A DNA stretch of 64,000 nucleotides, taken from Methanocalculus chunghsingensis. Its GTDB lineage: Archaea > Halobacteriota > Methanomicrobia > Methanomicrobiales > Methanocorpusculaceae. Made by a program: the position numbers and the translations under genes. Numbering within the stretch: position 1 is the stretch's first letter; each line of letters starts with the position of its first letter. The stretch spans positions 62,001 through 126,000 of the forward strand of contig NZ_JWHL01000004.1 of the NCBI RefSeq assembly GCF_018132105.1, in the 5' to 3' direction. Shown here piece by piece: positions 18,206 through 26,712 of the stretch. The notes beneath the pieces were generated by a model. That model had not been told where the DNA came from, searched no databases, and saw nothing but the letters and a program-made list of their open reading frames with translations.

Positions 18206-18679
18206 TCACCGGAGGGTATTGGTATGGCAGAGGGCGATCGCAAGGCCGTCGGCGGCATCATCCGGGCGTGGGATCTCGTCAAGCTTCAGAAGGCGCCGGA
18301 CCATATCCTGCACCTGCTCCTTCTTTGCCCGGCCCGACCCCGAGACCGCCAGCTTGATCTGGTTTGGGGTATATTCGATGACCGGAATCCCCCGCTCCTC
18401 AATGGCAAGGAGGATCACCCCCCTCACCTCGGCGACGCGAATGGCTGATGTAACGTTCTTTGTGAAGAAGAGCTCTTCAACGGCGACTTCATCGGGGGCA
18501 TGCTCTGCAAGCAGGGCCGAGATACGGCGATAGATCTCATGGAGACGGTGGCTCGTCGTCTGGTTGGTCCCGGAGGTCTCAATACAGCCGTTTTCAATAT
18601 GCCGTATCGTCCGGGTCCCCTTCTCGATGACGCCGTATCCCACCCGGGCGATGCCGGGATCTATCCCGATGATGATCAT
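18206..18679 (-). CDS. ruvC: Crossover junction endodeoxyribonuclease RuvC
   Basis: The Holliday junction resolvase, an RNase H-fold nuclease. The 157 residues keep the catalytic acidic positions: Asp7 (GIDPGIARVGYG), Glu68-69 (VAVEELFF) and the C-terminal Asp pair in 'PDDAADGLAIALCH'. It is first in the ruvC-ruvA-ruvB operon. Archaea normally use Hjc, so this set provides a bacterial-type resolution pathway. Confidence 0.95.
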   Translation of the reverse strand: MIIIGIDPGIARVGYGVIEKGTRTIRHIENGCIETSGTNQTTSHRLHEIYRRISALLAEHAPDEVAVEELFFTKNVTSAIRVAEVRGVILLAIEERGIPVIEYTPNQIKLAVSGSGRAKKEQVQDMVRRLLKLDEIPRPDDAADGLAIALCHTNTLR

Positions 18680-18768
18680 GATCCGTACATGGATCTTCGG
18701 CTCTTATGGTAAATACGGTTATCCCGCGGGATGTGAAAGTGAATGGCAGCGATCTCCCCTCGTACCCC

Positions 18769-19188
18769 TCACTTTGTCCTCCCGCTCGCAAGCTCTGCTG
18801 AAGCCCCGGCGAGGAGCGCCATCATCGGGATGATCAGGTACCGGGAGCCGATACCGGCAAACCACTCCCATGGCTCCACCCCGAAGAGCCCGACCATCAT
18901 CAGAAGATCAAGGGCCTGGTTGATGAGGAGCCAGGTGATACCGATGGTCATCCCGGCAGTGATCCAGGCCGTCTCCTTCGGAAGGGATCGGAGATACAGG
19001 AAGATGAGGAGCGTTCCGGCCGCTGCACCGGAGATGATCATGATGCTTTTGAAGGCGAAGATATCGATCCGTAATGCCCCATCGCTCCCATAGAAAGGGA
19101 GGGAGAGGCCGAAGGGGATGAGCCAGGTGAGGATGCCATAGAGGAGGAGGCGGAGGTGCCGGTGCATGGATGAAAATGAGTCATTCAT
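18769..19188 (-). CDS. Small four-helix membrane protein, function unknown
   Basis: The 139 residues hold four predicted membrane segments, approximately at residues 12-31, 46-66, 75-97 and 110-132, with short loops. I recognise no family. It stands alone, with a short spacer to ruvC on one side and to the divergent AAA ATPase on the other. The true start may be the second ATG (MHRHLRLLLYG, residue 8). Confidence 0.65.
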   Translation of the reverse strand: MNDSFSSMHRHLRLLLYGILTWLIPFGLSLPFYGSDGALRIDIFAFKSIMIISGAAAGTLLIFLYLRSLPKETAWITAGMTIGITWLLINQALDLLMMVGLFGVEPWEWFAGIGSRYLIIPMMALLAGASAELASGRTK

Positions 19189-19314
19189 ATATAGTGAGGA
19201 TTACGGTTTGTACGTGGAAAGCAGATCAGAGGTATTCCGCCTGATTATCTGAAATGGATTATATTTTATAATCTGTGTGTTTCATAAGAGAGTATGGAGC
19301 GTGTATAGTCGATT

Positions 19315-20523
19315 ATGGGAGGGCCTGTTTTACAAGAGCTGTGTCTGAAGAATATCCTCTCATTTGGTCCGGATACGCAACCGATCCCGTTATCATCACT
19401 CAATGTCATTATTGGACCGAATGGCTCGGGGAAGTCCAATCTTATTGAGGCGATCAGCCTCCTTGCCGCAGCTCCAAAGGATCTCTCAGCTCCGGTCCGA
19501 GAGGCAGGGGGTGTCAGAGACTGGTTATGGAAGGGTGCTCATAGCCCGACAGCCACTATTAAAGCAACACTTTCCTTATCTGACCATCCGGATATGCCAA
19601 TTCGTCATACCATCTCATTTCGTGAACATGGAAACCATTTTGAAGTGACTGCTGAGCGGATCGAGACATCTGCGCCATATCCGGGATATGATGAACCATA
19701 TTATTACTACCGGAATGATGCAGGATTTATCCGGCTCAAGGGCAAAGCCAGATCAGAAGCGATGCAGGTCTCTGAAGCGGATGGTGGTGAAGAGCACCAG
19801 CTCCCCCGGGATACGATAGATCCCGAACGATCCGTTCTCTCTCAGGTGAAAGATCCATATTACTACCCTGTACTCACCGGCCTGACTGAGGTATATAACG
19901 GAATTCATATCTACCGTGACTGGATTTTTGGGAGGTATACACCTCCACGCCAGCCACAAAAGACCGATCTGCCATCACGATATCTAACTGCAAATAGTGA
20001 AAATCTTGCTCTGATATTGAACAAACTTGCATTACATGATAAAAGGACGATTCTTGAGGCGCTCAAAGCTCTGTATCCTGAGATCGATGATTATCATGTT
20101 CAGATCGTCGATGGGGGCGGGGTCCAGGTGTACCTGAAAGAGGGGCAGTTTGACATCCCTGCAACCCGGCTCTCGGATGGAACCCTCAGGTATCTCTGTC
20201 TTCTTGCTATCCTCTGCCATCCAACCCCTCCGCCACTCATCTGCATCGAAGAGCCAGAGCTTGGGCTGCATCCGGATGTCCTCCCAACGCTTGCTGATCT
20301 GATGGTCTCTGCGTCAGAACGGTGCCAGCTGATCGTGACGACTCACTCTGATATACTGGTGGATGCACTGACAGAAATTCCCGAATCTGTTCTCGTCTGT
20401 GAGAAGAGGAATGGGAGTACTCATTTGCAGAGGCTGAATCATGATGAGCTTAAGGATTGGCTTGTAGAGTATCGTCTGGGCGAACTCTGGATCAAAGGTG
20501 AAATTGGGGGGATGCGTTGGTGA
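19315..20523 (+). CDS. AAA ATPase (OLD/RecF-like) of a two-gene ATPase-DUF4276 pair
   Basis: An ABC/SMC-type ATPase of 402 residues. Walker A is 'IGPNGSGKSNLIEAI' (residues 33-47), the signature-like 'TRLSDGTLRYLCLLAIL' precedes Walker B 'LICIEEPELGLHP', and 'VTTHSDILVDAL' is the switch region. The pattern matches the AAA_21/AAA_15 ATPases found in phage-defence modules. The next gene, overlapping by four bases (GTGA), is a DUF4276 protein; such ATPase/TOPRIM-like pairs resemble RloAB/AbiL-type systems. A TATA-like ATTTTATAATCT lies at 19261-19272. Sensing and killing activities are inference. Confidence 0.85.
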   Translation: MGGPVLQELCLKNILSFGPDTQPIPLSSLNVIIGPNGSGKSNLIEAISLLAAAPKDLSAPVREAGGVRDWLWKGAHSPTATIKATLSLSDHPDMPIRHTISFREHGNHFEVTAERIETSAPYPGYDEPYYYYRNDAGFIRLKGKARSEAMQVSEADGGEEHQLPRDTIDPERSVLSQVKDPYYYPVLTGLTEVYNGIHIYRDWIFGRYTPPRQPQKTDLPSRYLTANSENLALILNKLALHDKRTILEALKALYPEIDDYHVQIVDGGGVQVYLKEGQFDIPATRLSDGTLRYLCLLAILCHPTPPPLICIEEPELGLHPDVLPTLADLMVSASERCQLIVTTHSDILVDALTEIPESVLVCEKRNGSTHLQRLNHDELKDWLVEYRLGELWIKGEIGGMRW

Positions 20524-21152
20524 GTGTGAAGATCTATCTGGAAGGAGGTGGTGGTAGGCAGGATTCAAAGGATCTGAAAATAGCCTGCCGAAGAGGTTTC
20601 CGATTATTACTGGAATCTATGGGGTATTCCGGTAGGATGCCCCGGCTTGTTGCGAGTGGCAGCCGTGATACCACCTTCTCTGATCTCAAAACCGCTCTCA
20701 AAAGCCGTAAAGGCAGGTATATAGCGATGCTGATTGATAGCGAGGATCCCATTGCCGATCCCGAAAGGACATGGGATCATCTGATAGCAAGAGATGCATG
20801 GAAGAAGCCGGATAATTGCGATGATGAGAATGTTCTCTTCATGACCACCTGTATGGAGACATGGATCGTTCTGGATCGTGAGGCCTTGAAGAAAGTCTTC
20901 GGTCCCCATCTTCAGGAGTCGGCATTACCCTCGCCTGTTCATATCGAATGTACAAAACGTCATGAGGTTCAGAAGGCTTTGATCCATGCCACGCGAAACA
21001 CCACCCAACCATATGCAAAGGGGAAGGTCTCGTTTGAACTGGTAGGAAAGCTCAATCCTGATGTTCTGGAAGAACATCTCGTGGCGTTCCAGCGCATGAA
21101 ACGTATTCTGGATGAGAAACTACAAGGGAGAGTAAAAAATGACACTTCTTGA
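20520..21152 (+). CDS. DUF4276 family protein, partner of the AAA ATPase
   Basis: About 210 residues. Start chosen at GTG 20520, whose GTGA overlaps the ATPase stop and follows a GGGGGATG ribosome site. The family hallmark is an N-terminal 'VKIYLEGGGG' with acidic residue, then 'MPRLVASGSRDTTFSDLKTAL', then 'AMLIDSEDPI', which together resemble a TOPRIM fold with metal-binding Glu and Asp residues. 'CMETWIVLDREALKKVFG' in the second half is also typical. DUF4276 proteins are encoded next to such ATPases as probable nuclease effectors. Its 3' end overlaps the next small gene by 14 bases. Confidence 0.83.
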   Translation: MSVKIYLEGGGGRQDSKDLKIACRRGFRLLLESMGYSGRMPRLVASGSRDTTFSDLKTALKSRKGRYIAMLIDSEDPIADPERTWDHLIARDAWKKPDNCDDENVLFMTTCMETWIVLDREALKKVFGPHLQESALPSPVHIECTKRHEVQKALIHATRNTTQPYAKGKVSFELVGKLNPDVLEEHLVAFQRMKRILDEKLQGRVKNDTS

Positions 21153-21327
21153 CCGCATCCTCTCCGCCCTGAAACCAAAGCCGGATACCTCCCCCCGCCG
21201 GTATCAGCGATGTGCCTATTGCGGCAAACGCTCAGAGGATCCATGGACAGATGCAGAATGGGACCGCCGCGAGCGGATGTGTGAGGAATGCGAGTATGCG
21301 GAGATGGCAGACGGGACGCTCTGGTAA
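21139..21327 (+). CDS. Small zinc-ribbon-like protein
   Basis: A 62-residue protein with two cysteine pairs (CAYCGKRS and MCEECEY), the spacing expected for a single zinc site. It starts inside the end of the DUF4276 gene after a plausible ribosome site (AAGGGAG), so it may be co-transcribed with the ATPase pair. No function can be named. Confidence 0.55.
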   Translation: MTLLDRILSALKPKPDTSPRRYQRCAYCGKRSEDPWTDAEWDRRERMCEECEYAEMADGTLW

Positions 21328-21336
21328 AAACCGGGA

Positions 21337-21741
21337 TTAGTGGTGCTCTCCATGCACCCATCGCTCCCCGTCCGGCGTATACTCTTTCTTCCAGATCGGG
21401 ACCCGCTCCTTGAGCCGCTCGATGATGTATTCGCATCCTTCAAACGCCTCCCGCCGGTGGCCTGCACCGACCAGGATCAGGACGATGTTATCGCCGATCC
21501 TGAGATCGCCGATCCGGTGGATGATATCGACGGATTTGATCGGGAACTTCGCAAACGCCTCATCCCGGATCACCTCAAGTTCCTCGACGGCGACTTCCTG
21601 GTGTGCCTCAAGCTCCATCCGTTCTATCCCGTCGTCCCGTACGATCCCGATGAACGAGACGAAGGCGCCCATATCAGAGGCTTTTCTCTCCTCGATCAGT
21701 CTGTTGATATCAAAGTCTTCCTGTGTTACTGTAACAACCAT
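21337..21741 (-). CDS. moaE: Molybdopterin synthase catalytic subunit MoaE
   Basis: The large subunit of molybdopterin synthase, which inserts two sulfurs into precursor Z using thiocarboxylated MoaD. The 134 residues show family motifs: 'GAFVSFIGIVRD', 'LEAHQEVAVEELEVI', 'IHRIGDLRIGDNIVLILVGAGHRREAFEGCEYIIERLKERVPIWKKE', the last containing the active-site lysines. It sits five bases after moaD. The cofactor would serve formate dehydrogenase and formylmethanofuran dehydrogenase in such a methanogen. Confidence 0.94.
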   Translation of the reverse strand: MVVTVTQEDFDINRLIEERKASDMGAFVSFIGIVRDDGIERMELEAHQEVAVEELEVIRDEAFAKFPIKSVDIIHRIGDLRIGDNIVLILVGAGHRREAFEGCEYIIERLKERVPIWKKEYTPDGERWVHGEHH

Positions 21742-21746
21742 TCGTT

Positions 21747-22025
21747 TCAGCCTCCGGCAACCGGTGGATAGAGTGCAATCTCATCGCCATCATTGAGGAT
21801 GATGGCAGCGATCTCTTCCCTGTTCACCCGCTTCTTATTTCTCATCAGAATGATGTACTTCCGCAGAATACCATCCTCGTCAAAGAGGGCAGATCGTGCG
21901 GCGGGACTCCCTGCTCCAATCTCCAGAAGGAGTGCCGCAAGTGTCGCCCCCTCCTCCATCTCCATGATCTGTTCTGATCCAAATATCTCCCGAAACCGGG
22001 CAAATGACTGCACTCTGATCTTCAT
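21747..22025 (-). CDS. moaD: MoaD/ThiS family sulfur carrier protein
   Basis: A 92-residue ubiquitin-like protein ending in the Gly-Gly needed for thiocarboxylation (DEIALYPPVAGG). Adjacent moaE indicates a molybdopterin synthase small subunit. A strong GGAAAGGAGG ribosome site precedes the ATG, and a TATA-like TTTATAACC lies near 22057-22066. Activation would need an E1 enzyme; two candidates are encoded in this window (28057 and 62867). Confidence 0.93.
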   Translation of the reverse strand: MKIRVQSFARFREIFGSEQIMEMEEGATLAALLLEIGAGSPAARSALFDEDGILRKYIILMRNKKRVNREEIAAIILNDGDEIALYPPVAGG

Positions 22026-22102
22026 CGCTTCCTCCTTTCCAGTACTTCAGCCATGGAAGGTTATAAACCATTATTTCCCGGCCCTTCCTGTCCTCTAGCG
22101 AA

Positions 22103-22136
22103 GATATTTATCGTCCGATACCTTAACAATTGTGAA
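22103..22136 (+). promoter_or_regulatory. TATA box and operator TTAACAATTGTGAA of the first regulator gene
   Basis: A GATATTTATC TATA-like box at 22103-22112 is followed, 20 bases from its start, by the palindrome TTAACAATTGTGAA at 22123-22136. The expected transcription start (about 25 bases after the box) falls inside the palindrome, as for a repressor site. The identical arrangement precedes the second regulator at 35341-35374. Confidence 0.75.
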
Positions 22137-22163
22137 TAGGGATCTATCTGAGGTGACGATACT

Positions 22164-22490
22164 ATGAAATTACCCTGCCAGGTGATCGTCTGGGATGTTC
22201 TTCCGGCCATCCGGGCTGCCATCGCAGAGGAGCTGATCGCCTGCGGTTCGACCCAGCAGGAGGCGGCTGTTATCCTTGACTGCGCCCCTTCTGCGATATC
22301 ACAATACCTCTCCGGTAAGCGGGGGTACAGAATTGTCTTTGAGGATGAGATCCGCTCTCTCATCCGGGATCTGGCAGCAGATCTCCATGCAGGTGCAGAA
22401 AAGGATCTTGCAGCCCGAATCTGCCGGATCTGTGTTGAGCTTCGTAAAGATGATGGGGCTTGCGGGTCCTGCGAGGATGATCATGACTGA
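22164..22490 (+). CDS. XRE-type regulator with C-terminal CxxC...CxxC cluster (copy 1), candidate sulfur/cysteine repressor
   Basis: The 108-residue protein has an HTH of the type found at the N-terminus of archaeal ThiN/ThiR regulators ('STQQEAAVILDCAPSAISQYLSGKRGYRI', residues 29-57). Instead of a ThiN ligand domain it ends in four cysteines (CRICVELRKDDGACGSC, residues 90-106), able to hold zinc or an Fe-S cluster; another Cys is at residue 5. A GAGGTGA ribosome site precedes the ATG. Its own promoter carries the palindrome that also marks cysteine and methionine genes nearby, and it overlaps larE by eight bases. I infer that it binds that palindrome and senses sulfur, cysteine or Fe-S status; this is not shown directly. 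A paralogue about 80% identical lies at 35394. Confidence 0.82.
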   Translation: MKLPCQVIVWDVLPAIRAAIAEELIACGSTQQEAAVILDCAPSAISQYLSGKRGYRIVFEDEIRSLIRDLAADLHAGAEKDLAARICRICVELRKDDGACGSCEDDHD

Positions 22491-23265
22491 TCGGAAGAAG
22501 AATCTCGATGCCGTCCTCAGAGAGAAGGCTCCCCTCATTATTGCCTTCTCGGGGGGGGTGGACAGCTCTCTCCTCGCAGCGGTTGCCGCAGAGGCCGTTC
22601 CTGGAAAGGTCCGGTATATTCTCCTTGATTCACCGATCATGCCGCGGAGGGCAGTCGCTGATGCACGACGGATTGCAGAGGAGATCGGGATCGATCTCGA
22701 GGTGGTGGACTTTCCTATCCTCGATGATGAATCATTCTGTGGTAATCCGAAAGATCGGTGTGCCATCTGTAAACGGCAGTCGTCAGCGATCCTCAAAGGG
22801 TCTGCTGAGGGTGCGACAATAGCCGACGGGGCGAATCTCTCGGACCTCGGGGAGTACCGCCCCGGCCTTGCCGTTGCCGATGAGGAGGGGGTTCTTCACC
22901 CGTTCATCGAGGCAGGGGTCGATAAGAGAGGTATCCGTGAGCTGGCACGCGAATGCAGGCTCAGCTTCTGGAATAAACCTTCAAATGCCTGCCTTGCCAC
23001 AAGGATCCCATATAATGAGCCGATAACCCGGGAGAGGTTGATGATGATCGAGGAGGGCGAGGAGGTCCTCGCAGAGATCGGCTTTTCGCAGTTCCGTCTC
23101 CGGGTGCATGGGGATATTGCCAGGATCGAGGTTCCTGAAGGGGAGCTGGATCAGGTGATCGCCCATCGGAAGGAAATTCTGGAGATTTTCAGGGAACTAG
23201 GCTTCCTCTATGTTACCCTCGATCTTGGAGGATTCCGGAGCGGGAGTATGGATGAAGGACTATGA
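22483..23265 (+). CDS. larE: LarE-like ATP-dependent sulfur transferase
   Basis: A PP-loop enzyme of 260 residues related to LarE, which donates sulfur to a pyridinium cofactor. Start at ATG 22483 after GAGGATG, overlapping the regulator stop by eight bases; longer frames add unrelated residues. The PP-loop is 'FSGGVDSSLLAAV' (residues 21-33). Cysteine motifs are 'CGNPKDRCAIC' and 'NACLATRIPY', the latter aligning with the sacrificial cysteine of LarE; the presence of the former suggests a cluster-binding variant. Sulfur donation fits its co-transcription with the candidate sulfur regulator. The acceptor here is unknown: no larB or larC is in the window. Confidence 0.85.
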   Translation: MTDRKKNLDAVLREKAPLIIAFSGGVDSSLLAAVAAEAVPGKVRYILLDSPIMPRRAVADARRIAEEIGIDLEVVDFPILDDESFCGNPKDRCAICKRQSSAILKGSAEGATIADGANLSDLGEYRPGLAVADEEGVLHPFIEAGVDKRGIRELARECRLSFWNKPSNACLATRIPYNEPITRERLMMIEEGEEVLAEIGFSQFRLRVHGDIARIEVPEGELDQVIAHRKEILEIFRELGFLYVTLDLGGFRSGSMDEGL

Positions 23266-23320
23266 TTGTCGCTCCGCCGGATCACCATGCCGACATGATC
23301 TCATCTTTATCCTGAATGCG

Positions 23321-23340
23321 TGATGCCCTTGTGGGCATCA
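23321..23340. terminator. Perfect 8-bp stem hairpin after larE
   Basis: TGATGCCC and GGGCATCA pair perfectly around a TTGT loop, followed shortly by TGACTGTTTT. The hairpin lies about 55 bases past the larE stop and may end the regulator-larE transcript or stabilise its 3' end. Confidence 0.4.
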
Positions 23341-23398
23341 TGACTGTTTTCGTGCTCTGTCTCTCGATTGCTGACCCTCAGGTCATTGATCGCAATAG

Positions 23399-23412
23399 TT
23401 AACAATTGTGAA
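23399..23412 (+). promoter_or_regulatory. Operator TTAACAATTGTGAA upstream of the winged-helix gene
   Basis: The same 14-bp sequence as at the two XRE regulator genes lies 59 bases before the start of the winged-helix gene. No good TATA-like box is visible upstream of it, so the promoter itself is less clear than at the other sites. Confidence 0.65.
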
Positions 23413-23470
23413 GTTCCATTGTACTATGGTGATTTCACTATGAGGGATCGTTTTTGTTGAGAGAAACAGC

Positions 23471-23725
23471 ATGAACCAAACAGAGCAGCGGAGTATTCGT
23501 CACCTGCCACCGTCGGCGAAGCTCCTCTATAAAGTCCTCGAATCAGGTGGCCAGATGACACAGAAGGAACTGGTCACTGCGACCTCTCTCTCCCAGCGGA
23601 CGGTACGATATTCTTTGAAAAGGTTGAAGGACGAGGGATATATCGTCGAACGGTACTACTTTGCAGATGCCCGGCAGAGCCTGTATGGTCTCTGGGATAC
23701 CGCTCCCAGTACAGGCACCGTGTGA
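23471..23725 (+). CDS. Winged-helix transcriptional regulator
   Basis: The 84-residue protein is a bare MarR/TrmB-like winged helix: 'SAKLLYKVLESGGQMTQKELVTATSLSQRTVRYSLKRLKDEGYIVERYYFADARQSLYGL', with recognition helix at about residues 41-54 and the wing after it. No ligand domain or cysteines. It stands between the regulator-larE pair and the convergent metY-SepCysS operon, and its upstream region holds one of the seven palindromes, so it may be a second-tier regulator of the sulfur genes. Confidence 0.8.
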   Translation: MNQTEQRSIRHLPPSAKLLYKVLESGGQMTQKELVTATSLSQRTVRYSLKRLKDEGYIVERYYFADARQSLYGLWDTAPSTGTV

Positions 23726-23852
23726 GGGCTTCTCTCATACCGTTTTTTACATCCCCGCCATATGTCAGAGTATTTAACTTTGGTGGCACCATATGGAATC
23801 GAGGATGGACCGATGCTTAAAAATAAATGTACCTGAATCGGGAGTTGCCCGA

Positions 23853-25154
23853 TCAGATGGTGACTTTTTCCAGTGCCTGATTGAGGTCAAAGATGATATC
23901 TTCGATATCCTCGGTTCCAATCGCAAGCCTGATGTAATCCGGGGTGACACCGGTTGCCTTCTGCTCCTCTTCGGTGAGCTGCTGGTGTGTGGTTGTTGCC
24001 GGATGGATCACAAGACTTTTTGAATCGCCGATATTTGCAAGATGGGAGAAGAGTTTCAGTGACTCTATGACAGTGCGTCCCGCTTCAACCCCTCCCTTCA
24101 CACCAAATCCGACGAGGGGACCGAAGTTTCCATTCAGGTATTTTGTAGCCTTTGCGTGGCTCTCATGGTCCGGCAGTCCGGGATAATTGACCCAGGCTAC
24201 ATTTGGGTGTTTGCTGAGAAACTCTGCAACCGCCTGCGCATTCTTTCCATGCCGTTCGATCCGGAGGTGGAGTGTCTCAAGTCCGATCAGGAAGAGCCAT
24301 GAATTGAATGGAGAGAGTGCAGCCCCGGTGTCTCTCAGAAGCTGAAGCCTGAGTTTGAAGGCGACTACAACATTGCCAAGTCCCGGGAAGTTCCCGAAGG
24401 TATCCCAGTATTTCACCCCGTGGTAACTCGGATCAGGTTCTGTAAACTCCGGAAATTTACCCCGGCTCCAGTCAAATCTGCCTGCATCGACGACAACCCC
24501 GCCGAGCGAATTCCCATGGCCGCCGATGTACTTCGTGGCAGAGAGCACAACAATATCTGCCCCATGGTCGATGGGCCGGACAATTCCAACCGCCGTCGTG
24601 TTATCAACAACGAATGGAATCTCATGCTCATGGGCAATGGCTGCGATCGCTTCAAAGTCAGGGATATCGAGTTTCGGGTTCCCGATCGTCTCTGCATAGA
24701 TGGCACGGGTCTTGTCTGTGATGGCTCTTCGGAATACCTCCGGGTCGGTTGAATCGACAAATACAACTTTCCTGCCGAATTTTGGGAAGGTATAATTGAA
24801 GAGCTGATAGGTTCCGCCATAGAGATTATCCGCTGAGACGATCTCATCTCCCGGCCGTGTTATGGTCAGGAGGGCATTGGTGATCGCTGCCATTCCTGAA
24901 GCGAATGCAAGGGCAGCTGTCCCACCCTCGATTGCTGCCACCCTCTTCTCGAAGACATCGGTCGTCGGGTTCATCAGCCGGGTATAGATATTTCCAAGCT
25001 CCCTGAGGCCGAAGAGATTCGCTGCGTGTTCTGTATTCTGAAAGACATATGATGTCGTCTGGTAAAGAGGGACGGCCCGCGATCCGGTCGTCGGATCCGG
25101 TTCCTGCCCCGCATGAAGTGCCTGTGTTCCCAGTCGGTATGGTGTTTCTGTCAT
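23853..25154 (-). CDS. metY: O-acetylhomoserine sulfhydrylase (MetY-type PLP enzyme)
   Basis: Makes homocysteine from O-acetylhomoserine and sulfide. Start set at ATG 25154 ([26 protein letters not shown]...), giving 433 residues, normal for the family. PLP lysine lies in '[17 protein letters not shown]'; '[21 protein letters not shown]' and '[19 protein letters not shown]' are typical of the Cys/Met metabolism PLP family. It follows the SepCysS gene by ten bases, in one operon behind a palindromic operator; its acetylated substrate would come from MetX at 33715. Confidence 0.93.
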   Translation of the reverse strand: MTETPYRLGTQALHAGQEPDPTTGSRAVPLYQTTSYVFQNTEHAANLFGLRELGNIYTRLMNPTTDVFEKRVAAIEGGTAALAFASGMAAITNALLTITRPGDEIVSADNLYGGTYQLFNYTFPKFGRKVVFVDSTDPEVFRRAITDKTRAIYAETIGNPKLDIPDFEAIAAIAHEHEIPFVVDNTTAVGIVRPIDHGADIVVLSATKYIGGHGNSLGGVVVDAGRFDWSRGKFPEFTEPDPSYHGVKYWDTFGNFPGLGNVVVAFKLRLQLLRDTGAALSPFNSWLFLIGLETLHLRIERHGKNAQAVAEFLSKHPNVAWVNYPGLPDHESHAKATKYLNGNFGPLVGFGVKGGVEAGRTVIESLKLFSHLANIGDSKSLVIHPATTTHQQLTEEEQKATGVTPDYIRLAIGTEDIEDIIFDLNQALEKVTI

Positions 25155-25164
25155 GGTATTCGTC

Positions 25165-26529
25165 TCATTCTGCAATCGGTAATTCGTATTTTTCTGCAAT
25201 TTCGATGAATACATCGGCGAGATAGTGTACCTGCTTCTCACTGAGGCCGTAGGTGTTCAGCTTCCAGGTACGTGTGGCACCTGCAAACTCGCCGATGATT
25301 CCCCGCTCTGATAACTCGTCACTGAGGAAGAATCCTCGGCGTTTATGGGTCTTTGCAACGGTGTCGAAGCTCCCCGTAGTGTCCACTTTTGTGAGGGTAT
25401 GTTTCCGTGGGTACTCGGAGACGACCCAGCTTCCCGTGATCGAGAGGAGCCGGTCGATGAAGTAGTTCGATCGCCGCACCTCATCGTCCCAGTGGAGTGT
25501 CCGCTCTTTCACCGCCGGGAAGGACGCCATCATCGAGAGGAGCGTCCCCCCCATCAGGGTGCACCCGAGCATCTGGACCTCTTTGATCCCAAATTTCCTC
25601 TTCGTCAGGTCTCCGGTCATTGCAGTGGTGTTCAGGACCTTCTCTGCCCATTCGCTGGATACGGCAAGTACTCCGGAAGGAGCGACTGATGCCATACTTT
25701 TGTGTCCTGACCCGACGACGAAGTCAACGCCGAGCGCCTTTCCATCCACGGGCATGATCCCGACGGTATAGGCGCCATTGTAGAGGATCGGGATGTCGTA
25801 TTGATGTGCTACTTTTGCAATAGCGGAGATATCATGAACATTTGCGTTCTGGTAGTCGACATGATCCATCATCACAAGGGCGGGAGTCTTCCCTGTCTCG
25901 CGGATCACATCTTCAATCTTCACTGCGGTTGCCTCAGGGGTGACGAGATTCTTTTCGTTGAGCGGAACCTCTCTGACGACCCCACCTGCACCTTCGACTG
26001 CGAGGAACTCGGTGTAATGGGCAAGTGCAGAGACGATAACACTGTCCCCTTTCGCAACAAGGCTCTGAGCGACCGCCTGGAATCCCCTTCTGGCTCCCGG
26101 TACCACACGGGCAACATCCATATTCACGTAGGATGCAAGGTCTGCATGAAACTCTGCAATGCCCGGTTTTGTGATCTTATCCAGACGGAAGGGTTTTCGG
26201 CAGGCGTCACAGGTCGAGTACCCGTCACCGTAGGCGGCAAGCGCTTTCCTCGCCTCCGGAGTCAGTCTTCCAGCTGCCTGAATCGGCTGGATATTGATGA
26301 AATCCTCTTCCCGTGATCGGATGGGAATACTGTCGGCAATCTTTGTGATACGTGCTGTGCCGGTATCTCCTTCCAGCTCCGAGATGATCGCCTTCAGTTC
26401 TGCGATCTTCTCATCAAATGCCCTCTCCTCACTCTTGTCAAGACCTTTCGGGACTGATCCGCGATAGATCTCCCGCATATCCTCAAGGGTGAAGATCGCC
26501 TCGAATAACTTCTGTACTCTGATACTCAT
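25165..26529 (-). CDS. pscS: Sep-tRNA:Cys-tRNA synthase (SepCysS)
   Basis: Converts O-phosphoseryl-tRNA(Cys) to cysteinyl-tRNA(Cys), the indirect methanogen route to cysteine. Start at ATG 26529 ([18 protein letters not shown]) after a GGAGAGGG ribosome site; the longer frame has a leader without homology and spans the operator. The 454 residues are longer than Methanocaldococcus SepCysS because of an N-terminal extension of about 75 residues. Family cysteines ([11 protein letters not shown]), '[11 protein letters not shown]', and the PLP lysine in '[20 protein letters not shown]' are present. The promoter carries TTCACAATTGTGAA, and the gene is followed by metY. Confidence 0.94.
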   Translation of the reverse strand: MSIRVQKLFEAIFTLEDMREIYRGSVPKGLDKSEERAFDEKIAELKAIISELEGDTGTARITKIADSIPIRSREEDFINIQPIQAAGRLTPEARKALAAYGDGYSTCDACRKPFRLDKITKPGIAEFHADLASYVNMDVARVVPGARRGFQAVAQSLVAKGDSVIVSALAHYTEFLAVEGAGGVVREVPLNEKNLVTPEATAVKIEDVIRETGKTPALVMMDHVDYQNANVHDISAIAKVAHQYDIPILYNGAYTVGIMPVDGKALGVDFVVGSGHKSMASVAPSGVLAVSSEWAEKVLNTTAMTGDLTKRKFGIKEVQMLGCTLMGGTLLSMMASFPAVKERTLHWDDEVRRSNYFIDRLLSITGSWVVSEYPRKHTLTKVDTTGSFDTVAKTHKRRGFFLSDELSERGIIGEFAGATRTWKLNTYGLSEKQVHYLADVFIEIAEKYELPIAE

Positions 26530-26593
26530 GATCCCTCTCCACTCTGAATAATAGGATACATTCTTCCGCCTCTTCTTGTGAGTGCAATGAATA

Positions 26594-26640
26594 TTCACAA
26601 TTGTGAACTCATTATAGATAGATTCTAGAATATTTATATC
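26594..26640 (-). promoter_or_regulatory. Promoter and perfect operator TTCACAATTGTGAA of SepCysS-metY
   Basis: The perfect palindrome is at 26594-26607, 65 bases before the SepCysS start codon. On the minus strand TATA-like ATATAAATATT lies near 26629-26639 and CTATAATG near 26612-26620, so the palindrome covers or directly follows the expected start of transcription. Confidence 0.75.
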
Positions 26641-26712
26641 TTCATGAAGAGGCGCTTTTTGTCGGTGCACCCGATTATTAAAAGTAGGGGCTGGTTGTAT
26701 CGTACCCGGTTG

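Noticed and set aside
22276-22482. Longer N-terminus for larE
   Set aside because: The extra residues lie entirely within the regulator gene in another frame; the ATG at 22483 has a ribosome site and begins the family homology.
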